From: Ignavibacteria bacterium
Lineage (GTDB): Bacteria > Bacteroidota > Ignavibacteria > Ignavibacteriales > Ignavibacteriaceae
Direction: 5' to 3'
Length of the DNA stretch: 64,000 nt
Assembly: GCA_017302895.1 (NCBI GenBank)
Contig: JAFLBV010000005.1
Location: 1-64,000 of the forward strand
In this document: one piece after another, positions 38,064 to 47,681 of the stretch
How the letters are laid out: each line of letters starts with the position of its first letter
Numbering within the stretch: the stretch's first letter is position 1
Made by a program: the position numbers and the translations under genes
The notes under the pieces: generated by a model
What the model was told of the DNA's origin: nothing
The model's input: only the letters and a program-made list of their open reading frames with translations
Database searches by the model: none

Positions 38064-38239
38064 GGTAAATAAAACGGTAACTAAAAAGCGTTGCTGTTGT
38101 TAGGTATAAATTGTCTAATTGGTTTTTTCGTCATTTTGCAAAGTGTAAACATAAACTTTACAAAAATATAAATTTTTCGTTACATGGCAAAATATACCTG
38201 AAAGTTTATAATGAAATTGCAATACATTAAGGCAAACAA

Positions 38240-40231
38240 TTAAACCGGTTCCACCCAGTTATCATCTTCTTTAATGAGATCAATCAGTTTGTCGACTGCA
38301 AATTCGGTAGCTATTGCTTTAGTAACCACTTCTTTTCCACGGTAAAGAGTAATTTTTCCGGGACCGCTTCCTACATAGCCATAGTCTGCATCAGCCATTT
38401 CACCGGGTCCGTTCACAATGCAACCCATGATGGCGATTTTTACACCTTTGAGGTGAGAGGTTCTTTTACGGATCATTTCGGTCGTTTCCTGCAGGTCAAA
38501 AAGGGTTCTTCCGCAAGAGGGGCATGCAATATATTCCGTTTTGGAAGTTCTTACTCTGGCAGCCTGTAAAATTCCAAATAGCACTCTGTTCACAGTTTCG
38601 GTATCATGATTGAACTCAGGTTCCGTACTCTCAACCGTAACGAATACACCATCACCAAGACCATCTATAAGCAAACCGCCAAAATCGGTTGCGGGGTAAA
38701 GGAGAAAATTTTCCGGGTTAATATTCTTATAGTGACGATGGAGTACTACAGGATTCCTGATTTCATTTTGAATCAATTCAAAGAAAAACCTTCTCTGTTC
38801 GGGAAGTCCGTGTTCGTTATTCGTTCCGAGGAGAATTATAGTGTATGCATCCTCTTTAAGATGGTTAATGACTTCATTGTTAAGTTCAGGAAGTGAAATG
38901 CTCAGAAATTTGAAAAGAAGCTCGGGATCATTTTCCGAGAGATATTCCTCTTTTGTGAGTACAGGGAGAGATCTACCCTTGTTTTCGAGGTTCTTCCAGA
39001 AATTATAAGTGAAAATCCCTCTAGATCCGTGAGGCAGATCAAACCCGGGCAGATTTTCGCCAAAGTAAAAATAATCGCTCGCCTGGTCGTTCATATTCCA
39101 CTTGTCTGTTGGTTCATCATAAAAATAACCAACAGAAGCCAAAGATTCAGGTTTTGAGACATCGGCGTTTGATAAATCGGAAACAACAACAGGAACCGAA
39201 CTTCCACCAACATTTAAGAGCTGGAGGGTTTCTCTCCTTTTGTAATCGAATGGATTTATTGGAGAGACACCTGCTTCCGGTATTGGGGTATGGCTTTTTC
39301 TGTTATCGTATCTGTTGGCAAGGGCTATGGCAACGGGGGATTCGAATTCAGGATCTTCCGTCAGGCTGACCCTTATTGTATCTCCCAAACCATCTTCAAG
39401 GAGGGCACCAATTCCAAGAGCAGATTTAATTCTGCCATCTTCGCCTCCACCGGCTTCGGTTACACCGAGATGAAGCGGATAATCCATTCCCTCTTCCTCC
39501 ATTTTACTTACAAGCAGTCGATACGCTTCGACCATTACCTGTGTATTGCTTGCTTTCATTGAGAGGACGATATTGTGGTAATTTTGAGCGCGGCAGATTC
39601 TTACAAACTCGAGTGCTGATTCCACCATGCCCAAGGGAGTATCACCAAACCGGCTCATTATTCTGTCGGACAGGGAACCGTGGTTTGTACCGATTCTCAT
39701 GGCTGTACCATATTCCTTGCAGATCTTAACGAGGGGAGTGAACCTCGTCCTGATTCTGTCAACCTCTGCCATGTAGGTTGCGTCATCGTACTCAATTACT
39801 TCAAATCTTTTTCTATCGACATAATTTCCCGGATTTACCCTTACTTTTTCCACAATTCTTGCAGCGAGTTCTGCTGCGTTTGGAGTGAAGTGGATGTCTG
39901 CAACGAGAGGAGTGTTGTATCCCCTTGCCCGTAGTTCATTTTTAATAACTTCGAGGTTCTTTGCTTCTTTCAGGCTCGGAGCGGTTATTCTTACCAGTTC
40001 ACAACCGGCTTCGATCATTCGAATCGACTGTTCCACAGTGCCTTTTGTATCCATTGTGTCAGTTGTGGTCATGCTTTGAATGCGGATGGGATTCGAACCA
40101 CCAATTCCGATATCCCCAACTTTCACTTCCCGGGTTAAATATCTGGAATATTCTGTCAATGAATTGCAATATTTTTTTAGAGCATAAACATTGTTGGTCA
40201 ACAGCACTTTTGGATCAAAAATTTGTGTCAT
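38240..40231 (-). CDS. ispG: 4-hydroxy-3-methylbut-2-enyl-diphosphate synthase IspG (long form)
   Basis: IspG converts MEcPP to HMBPP in the non-mevalonate isoprenoid pathway using a [4Fe-4S] cluster. The N-terminal TIM barrel includes GGSNPIRIQSMTTTDT, PLVADIHFTPNAA and RVNPGNY. The C-terminal Fe-S domain holds CPSCGRTLFDLQ and GCIVNGPGEMADADYGYVG. At 663 aa it is the long form with a large insert (about residues 300-560), as in Bacteroidota, Chlorobi, Chlamydia and plants; short-form enzymes are near 370 aa. It supplies isoprenoids for menaquinone. Confidence 0.96.
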   Translation of the reverse strand: MTQIFDPKVLLTNNVYALKKYCNSLTEYSRYLTREVKVGDIGIGGSNPIRIQSMTTTDTMDTKGTVEQSIRMIEAGCELVRITAPSLKEAKNLEVIKNELRARGYNTPLVADIHFTPNAAELAARIVEKVRVNPGNYVDRKRFEVIEYDDATYMAEVDRIRTRFTPLVKICKEYGTAMRIGTNHGSLSDRIMSRFGDTPLGMVESALEFVRICRAQNYHNIVLSMKASNTQVMVEAYRLLVSKMEEEGMDYPLHLGVTEAGGGEDGRIKSALGIGALLEDGLGDTIRVSLTEDPEFESPVAIALANRYDNRKSHTPIPEAGVSPINPFDYKRRETLQLLNVGGSSVPVVVSDLSNADVSKPESLASVGYFYDEPTDKWNMNDQASDYFYFGENLPGFDLPHGSRGIFTYNFWKNLENKGRSLPVLTKEEYLSENDPELLFKFLSISLPELNNEVINHLKEDAYTIILLGTNNEHGLPEQRRFFFELIQNEIRNPVVLHRHYKNINPENFLLYPATDFGGLLIDGLGDGVFVTVESTEPEFNHDTETVNRVLFGILQAARVRTSKTEYIACPSCGRTLFDLQETTEMIRKRTSHLKGVKIAIMGCIVNGPGEMADADYGYVGSGPGKITLYRGKEVVTKAIATEFAVDKLIDLIKEDDNWVEPV

Positions 40232-40416
40232 GGCAGGGTTTTATTTTTCAAAAATTAAAAGAATCAAAAATTAAATTTAAATATATCTTCTGAAGAGTTA
40301 TTTTTGTGAATAAACTTAAAAGGAAAGAATAAAGTTCATAGTTCCGGCGGAATGAGAAAAAGGTAAAACCAGTTTACCGGTCCGTTTCTTCCGCTTCTGC
40401 TCTGTAAAGTCAAACG

Positions 40417-42324
40417 ATGCAAATATCTGAAGAAAAAATCCAAGAAGTATTACTGGCCGCCGATATAGTTGATGTGGTGTCGAAGTTTGTCCGTTTGAAG
40501 CGGTCGGGTTCCAATTACAGCGGACTGTGCCCGTTTCATTCCGAGAAGTCCCCTTCGTTTATGGTGAGCCCTAAAAAGCAGATTTATAACTGCTTTGGTT
40601 GTCACAAGGGGGGAAATTCGATAAAGTTTTTGATGGACTACAGCAATCTTTCCTTTTTGGATGCTGTTCGTGAACTCGCCCGCGAATATGGAGTGGATTT
40701 ACCCGTTCAGGACGAAAAAACGAATGAAGAACAAAAAAAGTTTGAAGAATATTACGATCTTACAAAAGCCACAATCCGTTTTTTTGCTGAACAGCTTATT
40801 CAAAATCCTGACAACAAACATATTCTTGAGTATCTCCGGAACCGGAAAATCAATGATGCGTCAATCAAAAATTTTAGTCTAGGTTACGCACCCGGTGTGC
40901 GGGGGAAGCTGATTGATTTTTATAAAAAAGGCGGGTTCGACCAAAGAAAAGCAATTGAGCTTGGTTTTCTGGGTGAATCCGAGGGGAAAATATATGAGAG
41001 ATTTGCCGGCAGACTGATATTTCCAATTTTCTCTCATCACGGACGGGAAATCGGGGCAGGTGGCAGAATTCTCGAAAAGCGGACAGATACGGGGAAATAT
41101 ATCAACTCACCCGAAAGTCCGATATACAACAAATCGCGGGTACTCTATGGACTTTCCCACTCGAAAGATGAAATACGCAGACTCGATCAGGTCATCGTAG
41201 TTGAGGGATATCTTGATGTGATCTCCCTTTTTCAGAATGGGATAAAGAATATTGCGGCTGTTTCTGGGACAGCACTTACCGATGAGCAGGTGAAACTCCT
41301 TTCATCATACACGAAAAACATTTACCTTCTTTTCGATTCGGATCCTGCCGGTTATAAAGCTGCGATGAGAAGCATTGAAGTGGTGCTCAGACACAATTTG
41401 AATTTGATGATAATGTCACTTCCTGAGGGTGAGGATCCGGATTCCTTCGTTCATAAATACGGTGCCAAAGAATTTTTGGAATTCGTTAAAAATGCAAAAG
41501 AGTTTATAGATTACCAGTATCTCGCGTTTGAAAAAGGGGGCTGGTTCAATAATCCCGACAAGATGACAGAGGCAATAAAGGAGATGGTGCGTCCCGTTGC
41601 TCTCATCCCTGACGAACTCAGACGAACAGTTCTGATCAAAAAAATTGCTGAAAAATTCCAGTTCCGTGAAAGAATTCTCGAAGAGGAAGTTAACAGGATC
41701 AGAACTCAGGATGTGGAGCAGCGACACTTCGAACCGAGGGAAAGACTGCCTCAGCAGGGTGAAAAAAGGGGAGAGACCGGTACCGCTGTTGCTAAAAGTG
41801 ATGAATATTCAGGGCATCAGACAAAAACTGCCACCGAGTTAAATGAAATTGAGCTGATAAGATTGATGTTTGAAGGGGACGAGCGGGTGTTGCAGTTTAT
41901 TTTCCAGTTTATCAGACCGGAAGAATACACCGTACCGATACATTATGGTATCGCGGAAAAAGTTTACGAGGAGTTAGAATCGGGTACAATCCCTTCTGTA
42001 AAAAATCTTCAGGGAAGGTACCTGGAAGAGGAACAAGCGTATATTATGAATCTCGTCTTAGAAAAACACAGAATCAGCGAGCACCTCGAAGACTTGCTCC
42101 CTGTGAATCCCGCAGCAGCCCTGTCAATTTTTACGATTGATTCAGTAAAAAAATTCAGACTTTTGCGAATCGATCAGGCAATCAAAGATATTCAGGCAGA
42201 TATTGCCCGGACTTCGAACCCGCAAAAAACAAGCGAACTCGCCTTGGACCTCCGTACCTGCATGGAAGAGAAGAAGGACATTAACCGGATAATGGAAGAG
42301 ATTAAAGCTGACCTGATTCCGTAA
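40417..42324 (+). CDS. dnaG: DNA primase DnaG
   Basis: The 635-residue primase has an N-terminal CHC2 zinc finger (CPFHSEKSPSF...QIYNCFGCHKGG, about residues 41-69), a Toprim catalytic core (VIVVEGYLDVISLFQNGI, LLFDSDPAGYKAA) and a C-terminal DnaB-interacting region. Length is normal. It appears monocistronic here; the usual rpoD neighbour is missing. Its stop codon abuts the stop of the convergent DUF5009 gene without a single spacer base. Confidence 0.96.
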   Translation: MQISEEKIQEVLLAADIVDVVSKFVRLKRSGSNYSGLCPFHSEKSPSFMVSPKKQIYNCFGCHKGGNSIKFLMDYSNLSFLDAVRELAREYGVDLPVQDEKTNEEQKKFEEYYDLTKATIRFFAEQLIQNPDNKHILEYLRNRKINDASIKNFSLGYAPGVRGKLIDFYKKGGFDQRKAIELGFLGESEGKIYERFAGRLIFPIFSHHGREIGAGGRILEKRTDTGKYINSPESPIYNKSRVLYGLSHSKDEIRRLDQVIVVEGYLDVISLFQNGIKNIAAVSGTALTDEQVKLLSSYTKNIYLLFDSDPAGYKAAMRSIEVVLRHNLNLMIMSLPEGEDPDSFVHKYGAKEFLEFVKNAKEFIDYQYLAFEKGGWFNNPDKMTEAIKEMVRPVALIPDELRRTVLIKKIAEKFQFRERILEEEVNRIRTQDVEQRHFEPRERLPQQGEKRGETGTAVAKSDEYSGHQTKTATELNEIELIRLMFEGDERVLQFIFQFIRPEEYTVPIHYGIAEKVYEELESGTIPSVKNLQGRYLEEEQAYIMNLVLEKHRISEHLEDLLPVNPAAALSIFTIDSVKKFRLLRIDQAIKDIQADIARTSNPQKTSELALDLRTCMEEKKDINRIMEEIKADLIP

Positions 42325-43779
42325 TCAACTCCTCCAGAATATTTTATATTTTGTGAAAAGTTTAACAATATACGCAAGCGCAAGAGTGACAAGGAATCCC
42401 TTCAATGCACCAAGTACAGGGGTGGTGAGGTACTGGTTCATCAGGCCTTCTATTGCAAGCAGCCCCAAAACAGGAGTTATCAGGTTTCCGCCGCCGGCAT
42501 AGGCAATCATTGGATTTTGTCCGCTGTCGATCAGGAGTCCCATCCAGCTCTTTTTCTTGAAGAAATCTATTAGCAGTGATGAGAAAATTATAAAGTAAAG
42601 AGCGAGCCCTGAAGTCAGGAAATAGTAACTCATGGTTGAGTGGTCTTTCTTGATTCCTCCTTCGAAAGGTTCGAGGAAGAACCCGAGAATGAACCAGAAT
42701 GAACCCCAGATAAAAAGTTGTTTGAGGATATTGTAATAGTCTCCCTTTATTTCCTTAATCAGCACCCATGAAGCTGCCACCAGAGTAAGACCTCCGATAA
42801 ATCCCTGCCAAACCCATCTGTTATAAAGAGTTACGAGGGAGAGCACAATGAACCCTGCCATAAAAAGCATAAGCCAGAATGCTTTTGTTTTATACTCTGA
42901 GAAGGTTTCGTTGATCACGGAAGTGTTGGTCTTCATCATTTTAATTATGATATCTCCCGCGATTGTTCCGGGTATCACAACAAAAAGGTACTTGAGGAAA
43001 TTTACATTTACAACCCAACCCGATGGTTGAAGTGAAGCGAGATCTTTTATAAAACCTGCATCGGAATTGTGGGAGAGTCTGATTGCAAGAATTATCGCCA
43101 TGATTCCGAGTCTTAATAAAATATTCTCTCGGGTGAAAATCCAAATCAGTGAGCCGGCAACCGAAACATTCGCAAGAACGGCAATAATAATGTCAAAACG
43201 GGACATTTTGAAGCCTGAACCGTCGGGGTATGTGACAAGAGCGAGAAGAACAGCGATTCCAACCCAACCGGCACTTCTCAGCATTAGTCCGGTATTTTTG
43301 GATATTGATGAGGGGAATCGCCAGAAAATGAGAAAAAGCAGTCCGAATCCCAACAAAGCAATCAGATAAGTAACTGCATCAGGACTTTTGCTCATCACAT
43401 GCGGACGAAGGTGCTGGATTGCAATCGCAAAAAATGAGAGCAGTACCCCTCTTTTGAATATCTGAATTATCAAATCAGTTGAAACTTTACCGTCTTTAAT
43501 TTTTTTCGAGAGAGCAAGGGGGAATGCTGCCCCCATGGCAAAAAGGAAGAAAGGGAATACGAGGTCAACCCATGTGATTCCTGGAAGTGTCGGATTAAAT
43601 TTATGTGCCGGCGGCGGAATCTGAGCATGATACATCCAGCCCGGGAGGTTGCCCCAGGAAATTCTCCCTGATAATATCATGGTAAGAATTGCAAAGCCTC
43701 TTAGTGCATCAAGTGCGTAGGAACGGATGCCGGTTTTCTCTTCCAAAGTTCTGCCTCTCAAAATTCTAAAATCTCTCAT
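42325..43779 (-). CDS. DUF5009 / heparan-N-acetyltransferase-like membrane protein
   Basis: The 484-residue multipass membrane protein (about 11-12 segments) opens with SYALDALRGFAILTMILSG, typical of COG4299/DUF5009 proteins, which are related to heparan-alpha-glucosaminide N-acetyltransferase (HGSNAT). The extracytoplasmic histidine loop (WMYHAQIPPPAHKFNPTLPG) and the ITWVDLVFPFFLFAMGAAFP segment are also family-like. It probably transfers acyl groups across the membrane to a sugar; the substrate is unknown. Its neighbours give no clue. Confidence 0.85.
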   Translation of the reverse strand: MRDFRILRGRTLEEKTGIRSYALDALRGFAILTMILSGRISWGNLPGWMYHAQIPPPAHKFNPTLPGITWVDLVFPFFLFAMGAAFPLALSKKIKDGKVSTDLIIQIFKRGVLLSFFAIAIQHLRPHVMSKSPDAVTYLIALLGFGLLFLIFWRFPSSISKNTGLMLRSAGWVGIAVLLALVTYPDGSGFKMSRFDIIIAVLANVSVAGSLIWIFTRENILLRLGIMAIILAIRLSHNSDAGFIKDLASLQPSGWVVNVNFLKYLFVVIPGTIAGDIIIKMMKTNTSVINETFSEYKTKAFWLMLFMAGFIVLSLVTLYNRWVWQGFIGGLTLVAASWVLIKEIKGDYYNILKQLFIWGSFWFILGFFLEPFEGGIKKDHSTMSYYFLTSGLALYFIIFSSLLIDFFKKKSWMGLLIDSGQNPMIAYAGGGNLITPVLGLLAIEGLMNQYLTTPVLGALKGFLVTLALAYIVKLFTKYKIFWRS

Positions 43780-43839
43780 TCAAAACTAAACATAATTTGT
43801 AAATGGCAGAGAATTTGAGAGGACGCGGAAACCTACAGA

Positions 43840-43874
43840 GCTATGAACTTTGAACTATGATCTATAAGCTGACT
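43840..43874. repeat. Heptamer array (RYTCATA type)
   Basis: GCTATGA ACTTTGA ACTATGA TCTATAA GCTGACT. It lies in the 360-bp gap 43780-44139, which has no gene and probably holds the promoters of the flanking divergent genes. Confidence 0.8.
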
Positions 43875-44029
43875 CGGGATTAATGTCGGTTGCGGGAAAC
43901 AGTGACTACTTTATTCGTAAAACCGCTACATAAATATTTTCGAAAAACACTAAAAATTACCACAAAAATTTGCCAAAGCTTTCATAATTTTGCTTTTAGG
44001 GTATTTTGCAACTAATCAAAAAAATGAAA

Positions 44030-44087
44030 TTGAAGTATGAAGTTTGAAGTAGTTCATTGTTCATACCTCAAACCTCATAGCGCATAG
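44030..44087. repeat. Back-to-back inverted heptamer arrays
   Basis: TTGAAGT ATGAAGT TTGAAGT (44030-44050), two bases, then TTCATTG TTCATAC CTCAAAC CTCATAG CGCATAG (44053-44087). The second set is roughly the reverse complement of the first, giving a potential cruciform about 50 bp before the lipoprotein start codon. Confidence 0.75.
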
Positions 44088-44139
44088 CTTTCCAAAGCAG
44101 GATGAATTTAATAAATCAAAAACGAACGAGAAAAAATTT

Positions 44140-46863
44140 ATGATCCAAACGATACTAAAAATGGTTACTCTTTTTGCGGTGTCAATATTTATGGTATTTA
44201 TTCAAGGTTGTGCTTCTGTTGACAATCCTGTACAAGTGTTGCCGAGCGGTTCCATTCAGGTTGTTACAACCGCGGACGCTAAATGCATACTTTACAAATC
44301 GAGTGATATAGTATCTGAATGGACAGGATCAAAATTAATTCCGGGTTTGGCTGAAGGTACCTATAAAGTTAAGATTACTTCCGATAAATTCAACTCGTCT
44401 TTTGAAGAAAGTTTTGAGCTTGGTGTAAACCAGAAAAAAGTTGTTGAGACTGCCACCGGGTCATTAGACATTAGACTCAAATCCGATTTTACATGGGAAG
44501 TTACAAAAGATAATAAATCCCTTTTTTCCGGAAAAGGAAGCCTGAAAATTGATACAATTTGGACCGGAGCCTACAAAGTTAAACTGGGCGTCCCGGGAGT
44601 CCCTGATTTTTTGACCAGGGACATTACGGTATCAAAAGCACAAAACTTCATTTTGGAGATGGAATCCGGAAAACTGGATGTAAGAATTCCATCAACAATG
44701 GAAGCCGTTCTTTCGCTTAATGACTCGACTGAATTATACCGGTGGAATGGCAGGAGGATAATCGATTCACTGTGGGCAGGTGCCTATCAGATAAGAATAA
44801 AAGTACACCCGCTGGTTCCCGATTACACAACCAATATTACGATTGTAAAACAGCAGACAAAAGTGGTTGAACTCGATTATGCGAAGCTGGATGTCAGAGC
44901 CAGGAATCAGATGGAATGTGTTCTGTTTCGGGGGACTACAGAGCTTGACCGCTGGTATGGAAGCCGGCGATTTGACTCTCTCTGGGTTGGGGATTATTCC
45001 GTGAAGATAAAAGCTAATCCGTTGCTGCCTGAATATTCAACAAGTTTTACGCTTATAAAACAGCAGGTCAAAGTAATCGAACTCGACTACGGCACGCTCG
45101 ATATCAGGGTACCAGGTCAGATGGAATGTGTGTTGTTAAGAGGCACTACAGAACTGGAACGATGGAACGGCAGCAGAAAGTACGATTCTCTTTGGATTGG
45201 CGATTATACAGTAAAGATAAAGGTTAATCCCTTGCTCCCTGAATATTCCACAAGTTTTACTTTGGCCAAACAGCAAACCAAAGTGGTTGAACTTGAATAC
45301 GGAAAACTGGATGTCAGGGTTCAGAGTCAGATGCAGTGTGTTTTGTTGAGGGGAACTACAGAAGTTGAGCGATGGAACGGCAGCAGATTATTCGATTCAC
45401 TTTGGGTAGGGGATTACACAGTAAAAGTAAAAGTGAATGCGTTACTCCCTGATTATGTAAGCAATGTGACGATTGTGAAACTTCAAACCAAAACGGTTGA
45501 ACCCCCCATTGGCAGTTTCACGATAAAAACAAAAAGTGATTATAAAAACACTCTGTTGATGGATGGAGTGGAACAACACGCATGGTCAGGTACCAAAGAT
45601 TTTAATCCTTGGCTTGCCGGCAGTTACACTTTAAAGAGTCAAATGTTCGCAGGAGCCCCTGCCCCGAGTACTAATTTTACTATCAATCAAAACGAGAACA
45701 GGATAATTGAGTGGGAGACGGGAAGTATAAATGTTATCGCTCCCGGCTCCACATGCAAACTAAAAAGAGACTTGGTCGATCAGTTCGCATGGCAAGACAG
45801 CAGACTGCTTGATTCCCTGATTACCGGTTATTACACTGTTGAAATTCAGGAACCAAACTCACCATTATGGTTCGGGGATTTCAATTTGATCAAAGACGAA
45901 CAAAAGACTGTAAGTATACCGTATGGCTCAGTTCAGATAACATCCAATATATCAACTACAGTAACAAAATTGATTTACAACGGAACGACTTTAAAAACTC
46001 TGTCGGGTAACGGAACAATCTCAAACATAGTACCCGGAAATTATACCCTGAAGGTGGAGGCCCCTGATTATCTAAGTCAGACGGAAAATATTACAGTAAT
46101 CAGCGGACAAAACCAGCCGAGGAGTTATGAGTTACAGCAGGACTATTCTCAGATGGTATTCATTCCGGGAGGCACTTTCACGATGGGATGCACAGCCGAT
46201 CAAGGAATATGCCTCGATAACGAGCGACCGTCACATCAGGTTACACTTTCAGCATATGAAATAAGAAAATTTGAAGTTAATCAGAAGGAATGGCTGGCAG
46301 TGATGGGAACCAACCCTGCCAATTTTATCGGCAACAGCAAACCCATTGAATCCGTAACCTGGTACGAAATCATCAATTTTTGTAATTTATTGAGTACGAG
46401 AGAAGGACTTACACCCGTTTACACAATTAACGGCCTTGTTGTGACTGCAAACTTAAGTGCAAACGGCTACAGACTGCCAACAGAAGCCGAATGGGAATAT
46501 GCCGCAAGAGGTGGAGCACAGTCGACTAATACTCTCTACAGTGGAAGTAACAACATCGATGCCGTGGCATGGTACAGTGGTAACTCGAATAACACCACAC
46601 ATGATGCCGGGGAAAAGAGCCCGAATCAACTGGGGATTTACGGAATGAATGGAAATGTTTGGGAGTGGTGCTGGGACTGGTATGGTGATTACTCGGCGGC
46701 AAGTCAAACAAATCCGACGGGCCCAGAAACAGGTACCCACCGTGTGGCTCGTGGTGGAAGTTGGAGCAGCAGTGCTCAGTATTCCCGCGTGGCTGTCAGG
46801 TACAATTTCGCCCCCAACCTCAAGTACGACTTTCTGGGTTTCCGCGTTGTAAGAACGAGATGA
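44140..46863 (+). CDS. Lipoprotein with nine 70-aa repeats and FGE-like domain
   Basis: The 907-residue protein begins with a lipoprotein signal (VSIFMVFIQGC). Nine beta-rich repeats of about 70 aa (residues about 37-665) follow, each opening with G.LD(I/V)R and containing W.GS...DSLW.GDY.VK; they look PEGA-like. Repeats 4-6 are nearly identical, with a DNA period of exactly 210 bp. The C-terminal domain (about 665-907) is FGE-sulfatase/SUMF1-like: MVFIPGGTFTMG, YRLPTEAEWEYAARGG, GMNGNVWEWCWDWYGDY, RGGSWSSS...GFRVVR. The catalytic cysteine pair of true formylglycine-generating enzymes is not present, so it is probably a binding domain. It is predicted to sit on the outer envelope; the partner is unknown. 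Confidence 0.87.
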   Translation: MIQTILKMVTLFAVSIFMVFIQGCASVDNPVQVLPSGSIQVVTTADAKCILYKSSDIVSEWTGSKLIPGLAEGTYKVKITSDKFNSSFEESFELGVNQKKVVETATGSLDIRLKSDFTWEVTKDNKSLFSGKGSLKIDTIWTGAYKVKLGVPGVPDFLTRDITVSKAQNFILEMESGKLDVRIPSTMEAVLSLNDSTELYRWNGRRIIDSLWAGAYQIRIKVHPLVPDYTTNITIVKQQTKVVELDYAKLDVRARNQMECVLFRGTTELDRWYGSRRFDSLWVGDYSVKIKANPLLPEYSTSFTLIKQQVKVIELDYGTLDIRVPGQMECVLLRGTTELERWNGSRKYDSLWIGDYTVKIKVNPLLPEYSTSFTLAKQQTKVVELEYGKLDVRVQSQMQCVLLRGTTEVERWNGSRLFDSLWVGDYTVKVKVNALLPDYVSNVTIVKLQTKTVEPPIGSFTIKTKSDYKNTLLMDGVEQHAWSGTKDFNPWLAGSYTLKSQMFAGAPAPSTNFTINQNENRIIEWETGSINVIAPGSTCKLKRDLVDQFAWQDSRLLDSLITGYYTVEIQEPNSPLWFGDFNLIKDEQKTVSIPYGSVQITSNISTTVTKLIYNGTTLKTLSGNGTISNIVPGNYTLKVEAPDYLSQTENITVISGQNQPRSYELQQDYSQMVFIPGGTFTMGCTADQGICLDNERPSHQVTLSAYEIRKFEVNQKEWLAVMGTNPANFIGNSKPIESVTWYEIINFCNLLSTREGLTPVYTINGLVVTANLSANGYRLPTEAEWEYAARGGAQSTNTLYSGSNNIDAVAWYSGNSNNTTHDAGEKSPNQLGIYGMNGNVWEWCWDWYGDYSAASQTNPTGPETGTHRVARGGSWSSSAQYSRVAVRYNFAPNLKYDFLGFRVVRTR

Positions 46864-46873
46864 TGGGTTTGAG

Positions 46874-47017
46874 TTATTCCAAAGAGTCGTAATCGATTTC
46901 AGGAATGGAAGTCAAATCATCCGGGATTTTGAGTTTTGACGAAGGATTTTTAACCACTTTCAAGCTTAATACTCGAATTAGTTGAATAGGAAGATTACGA
47001 CTTGAGGCAAATAACAT
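46874..47017 (-). CDS. Possible small ORF divergent from AbiE operon
   Basis: A 47-codon frame (MLFASSRNLPIQLIRVLSLK to the end IPEIDYDSLE) starts 3 bp from the inverted repeat at 47020-47052. It has no recognised family and no good SD. The acidic C-terminus looks protein-like, and the frame could be a gene remnant. Weakly supported. Confidence 0.25.
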   Translation of the reverse strand: MLFASSRNLPIQLIRVLSLKVVKNPSSKLKIPDDLTSIPEIDYDSLE

Positions 47018-47019
47018 AA

Positions 47020-47052
47020 TTTGTCGCAAAAATTTGCTAAATTTGCGACAAA
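47020..47052. promoter_or_regulatory. Palindromic operator upstream of AbiE pair
   Basis: A perfect 11-bp inverted repeat, TTTGTCGCAAA (47020-47030) and TTTGCGACAAA (47042-47052), is separated by 11 bp and ends 14 bp before the antitoxin ATG. AbiEi antitoxins are known to bind inverted repeats in their own promoter, so this is a likely autoregulatory site. Confidence 0.65.
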
Positions 47053-47066
47053 AAAAAGATTCTAAA

Positions 47067-47681
47067 ATGACAGAACCAATTGAAAAACAAATAGTTAGGA
47101 AAATTAAAAAAGCCAAGAGGGGCACGCTTTTTTTTGCTGATGATTTCTCCGGTATTGGGAATACCAAAACCATTAATAAATGCCTTGAGAGATTAGTAAA
47201 TTCTGGAGTATTATATCGGGTCGCAAGGGGAATATTTATTCGACCGAAAGTGGATAAAATTGTTGGCTTGATAATTCCCGGTGTCGATGAGATTGCTGTG
47301 AGCATTGCAAAAAGAGACAGGGCAAGAATTTTGCCAACCGGAAGCTTTGCATTATATAAGCTGGGATTGACTACTCAGCTACCTCTAAATATAGTATACT
47401 ATACCGATGCCTCTGCCCGTAAAATCAGAATTGGAAACTTTACAATTACCTTTAAGAAAACCAGCGCAAAAAATCTGTCGAGGATTGGCAATATCAGTAA
47501 GCTGGTGATTCAAGCGATTAAGGATATCGGAAACGGTAAGGTTACAAAAGAGGAAACAGAGAAAATTATAGAATTATTGAGGAATGAAAAACCCTCACAC
47601 TTGGAACATGATTTAAGACTTGCACCTAAATGGATAAAAGAGTTGATCGAAGGGAGGATGAAAAATAGTGTCAATGAGTGA
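47067..47681 (+). CDS. AbiEi-like antitoxin (DUF6088 type)
   Basis: The start at ATG 47067 is preferred over the longer frame because the upstream part overlaps the inverted repeat. The 204-residue product has an N-terminal winged-helix-like segment (KIKKAKRGTLFFADDFSG, INKCLERLVNSGVLYRVARG, FIRPKV) and a C-terminal domain with TGSFALYKLGLTTQ and KTSAKNL. This matches antitoxin/transcriptional regulator proteins of AbiE (type IV) systems. It overlaps the downstream toxin gene by 14 bp; an AGGGAGG within its end serves that gene. Confidence 0.82.
   Translation: MTEPIEKQIVRKIKKAKRGTLFFADDFSGIGNTKTINKCLERLVNSGVLYRVARGIFIRPKVDKIVGLIIPGVDEIAVSIAKRDRARILPTGSFALYKLGLTTQLPLNIVYYTDASARKIRIGNFTITFKKTSAKNLSRIGNISKLVIQAIKDIGNGKVTKEETEKIIELLRNEKPSHLEHDLRLAPKWIKELIEGRMKNSVNE

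Noticed and set aside
40080-40115. tRNA-like GGGATTCGAACC segment
   Set aside because: It lies inside ispG, where it encodes the conserved GGSNPIRIQS motif on the minus strand. No acceptor or anticodon stems can be drawn.
46140-46863. FGE/C-type-lectin-like C-terminus as the variable protein of a diversity-generating retroelement
   Set aside because: The ending RGGSW...GFRVVR resembles DGR target proteins. However, no reverse transcriptase, template repeat or adjacent Avd gene is in the window, and I saw no second copy of the 3' end. The Avd-like gene at 35748 is 8 kb away without other DGR parts.
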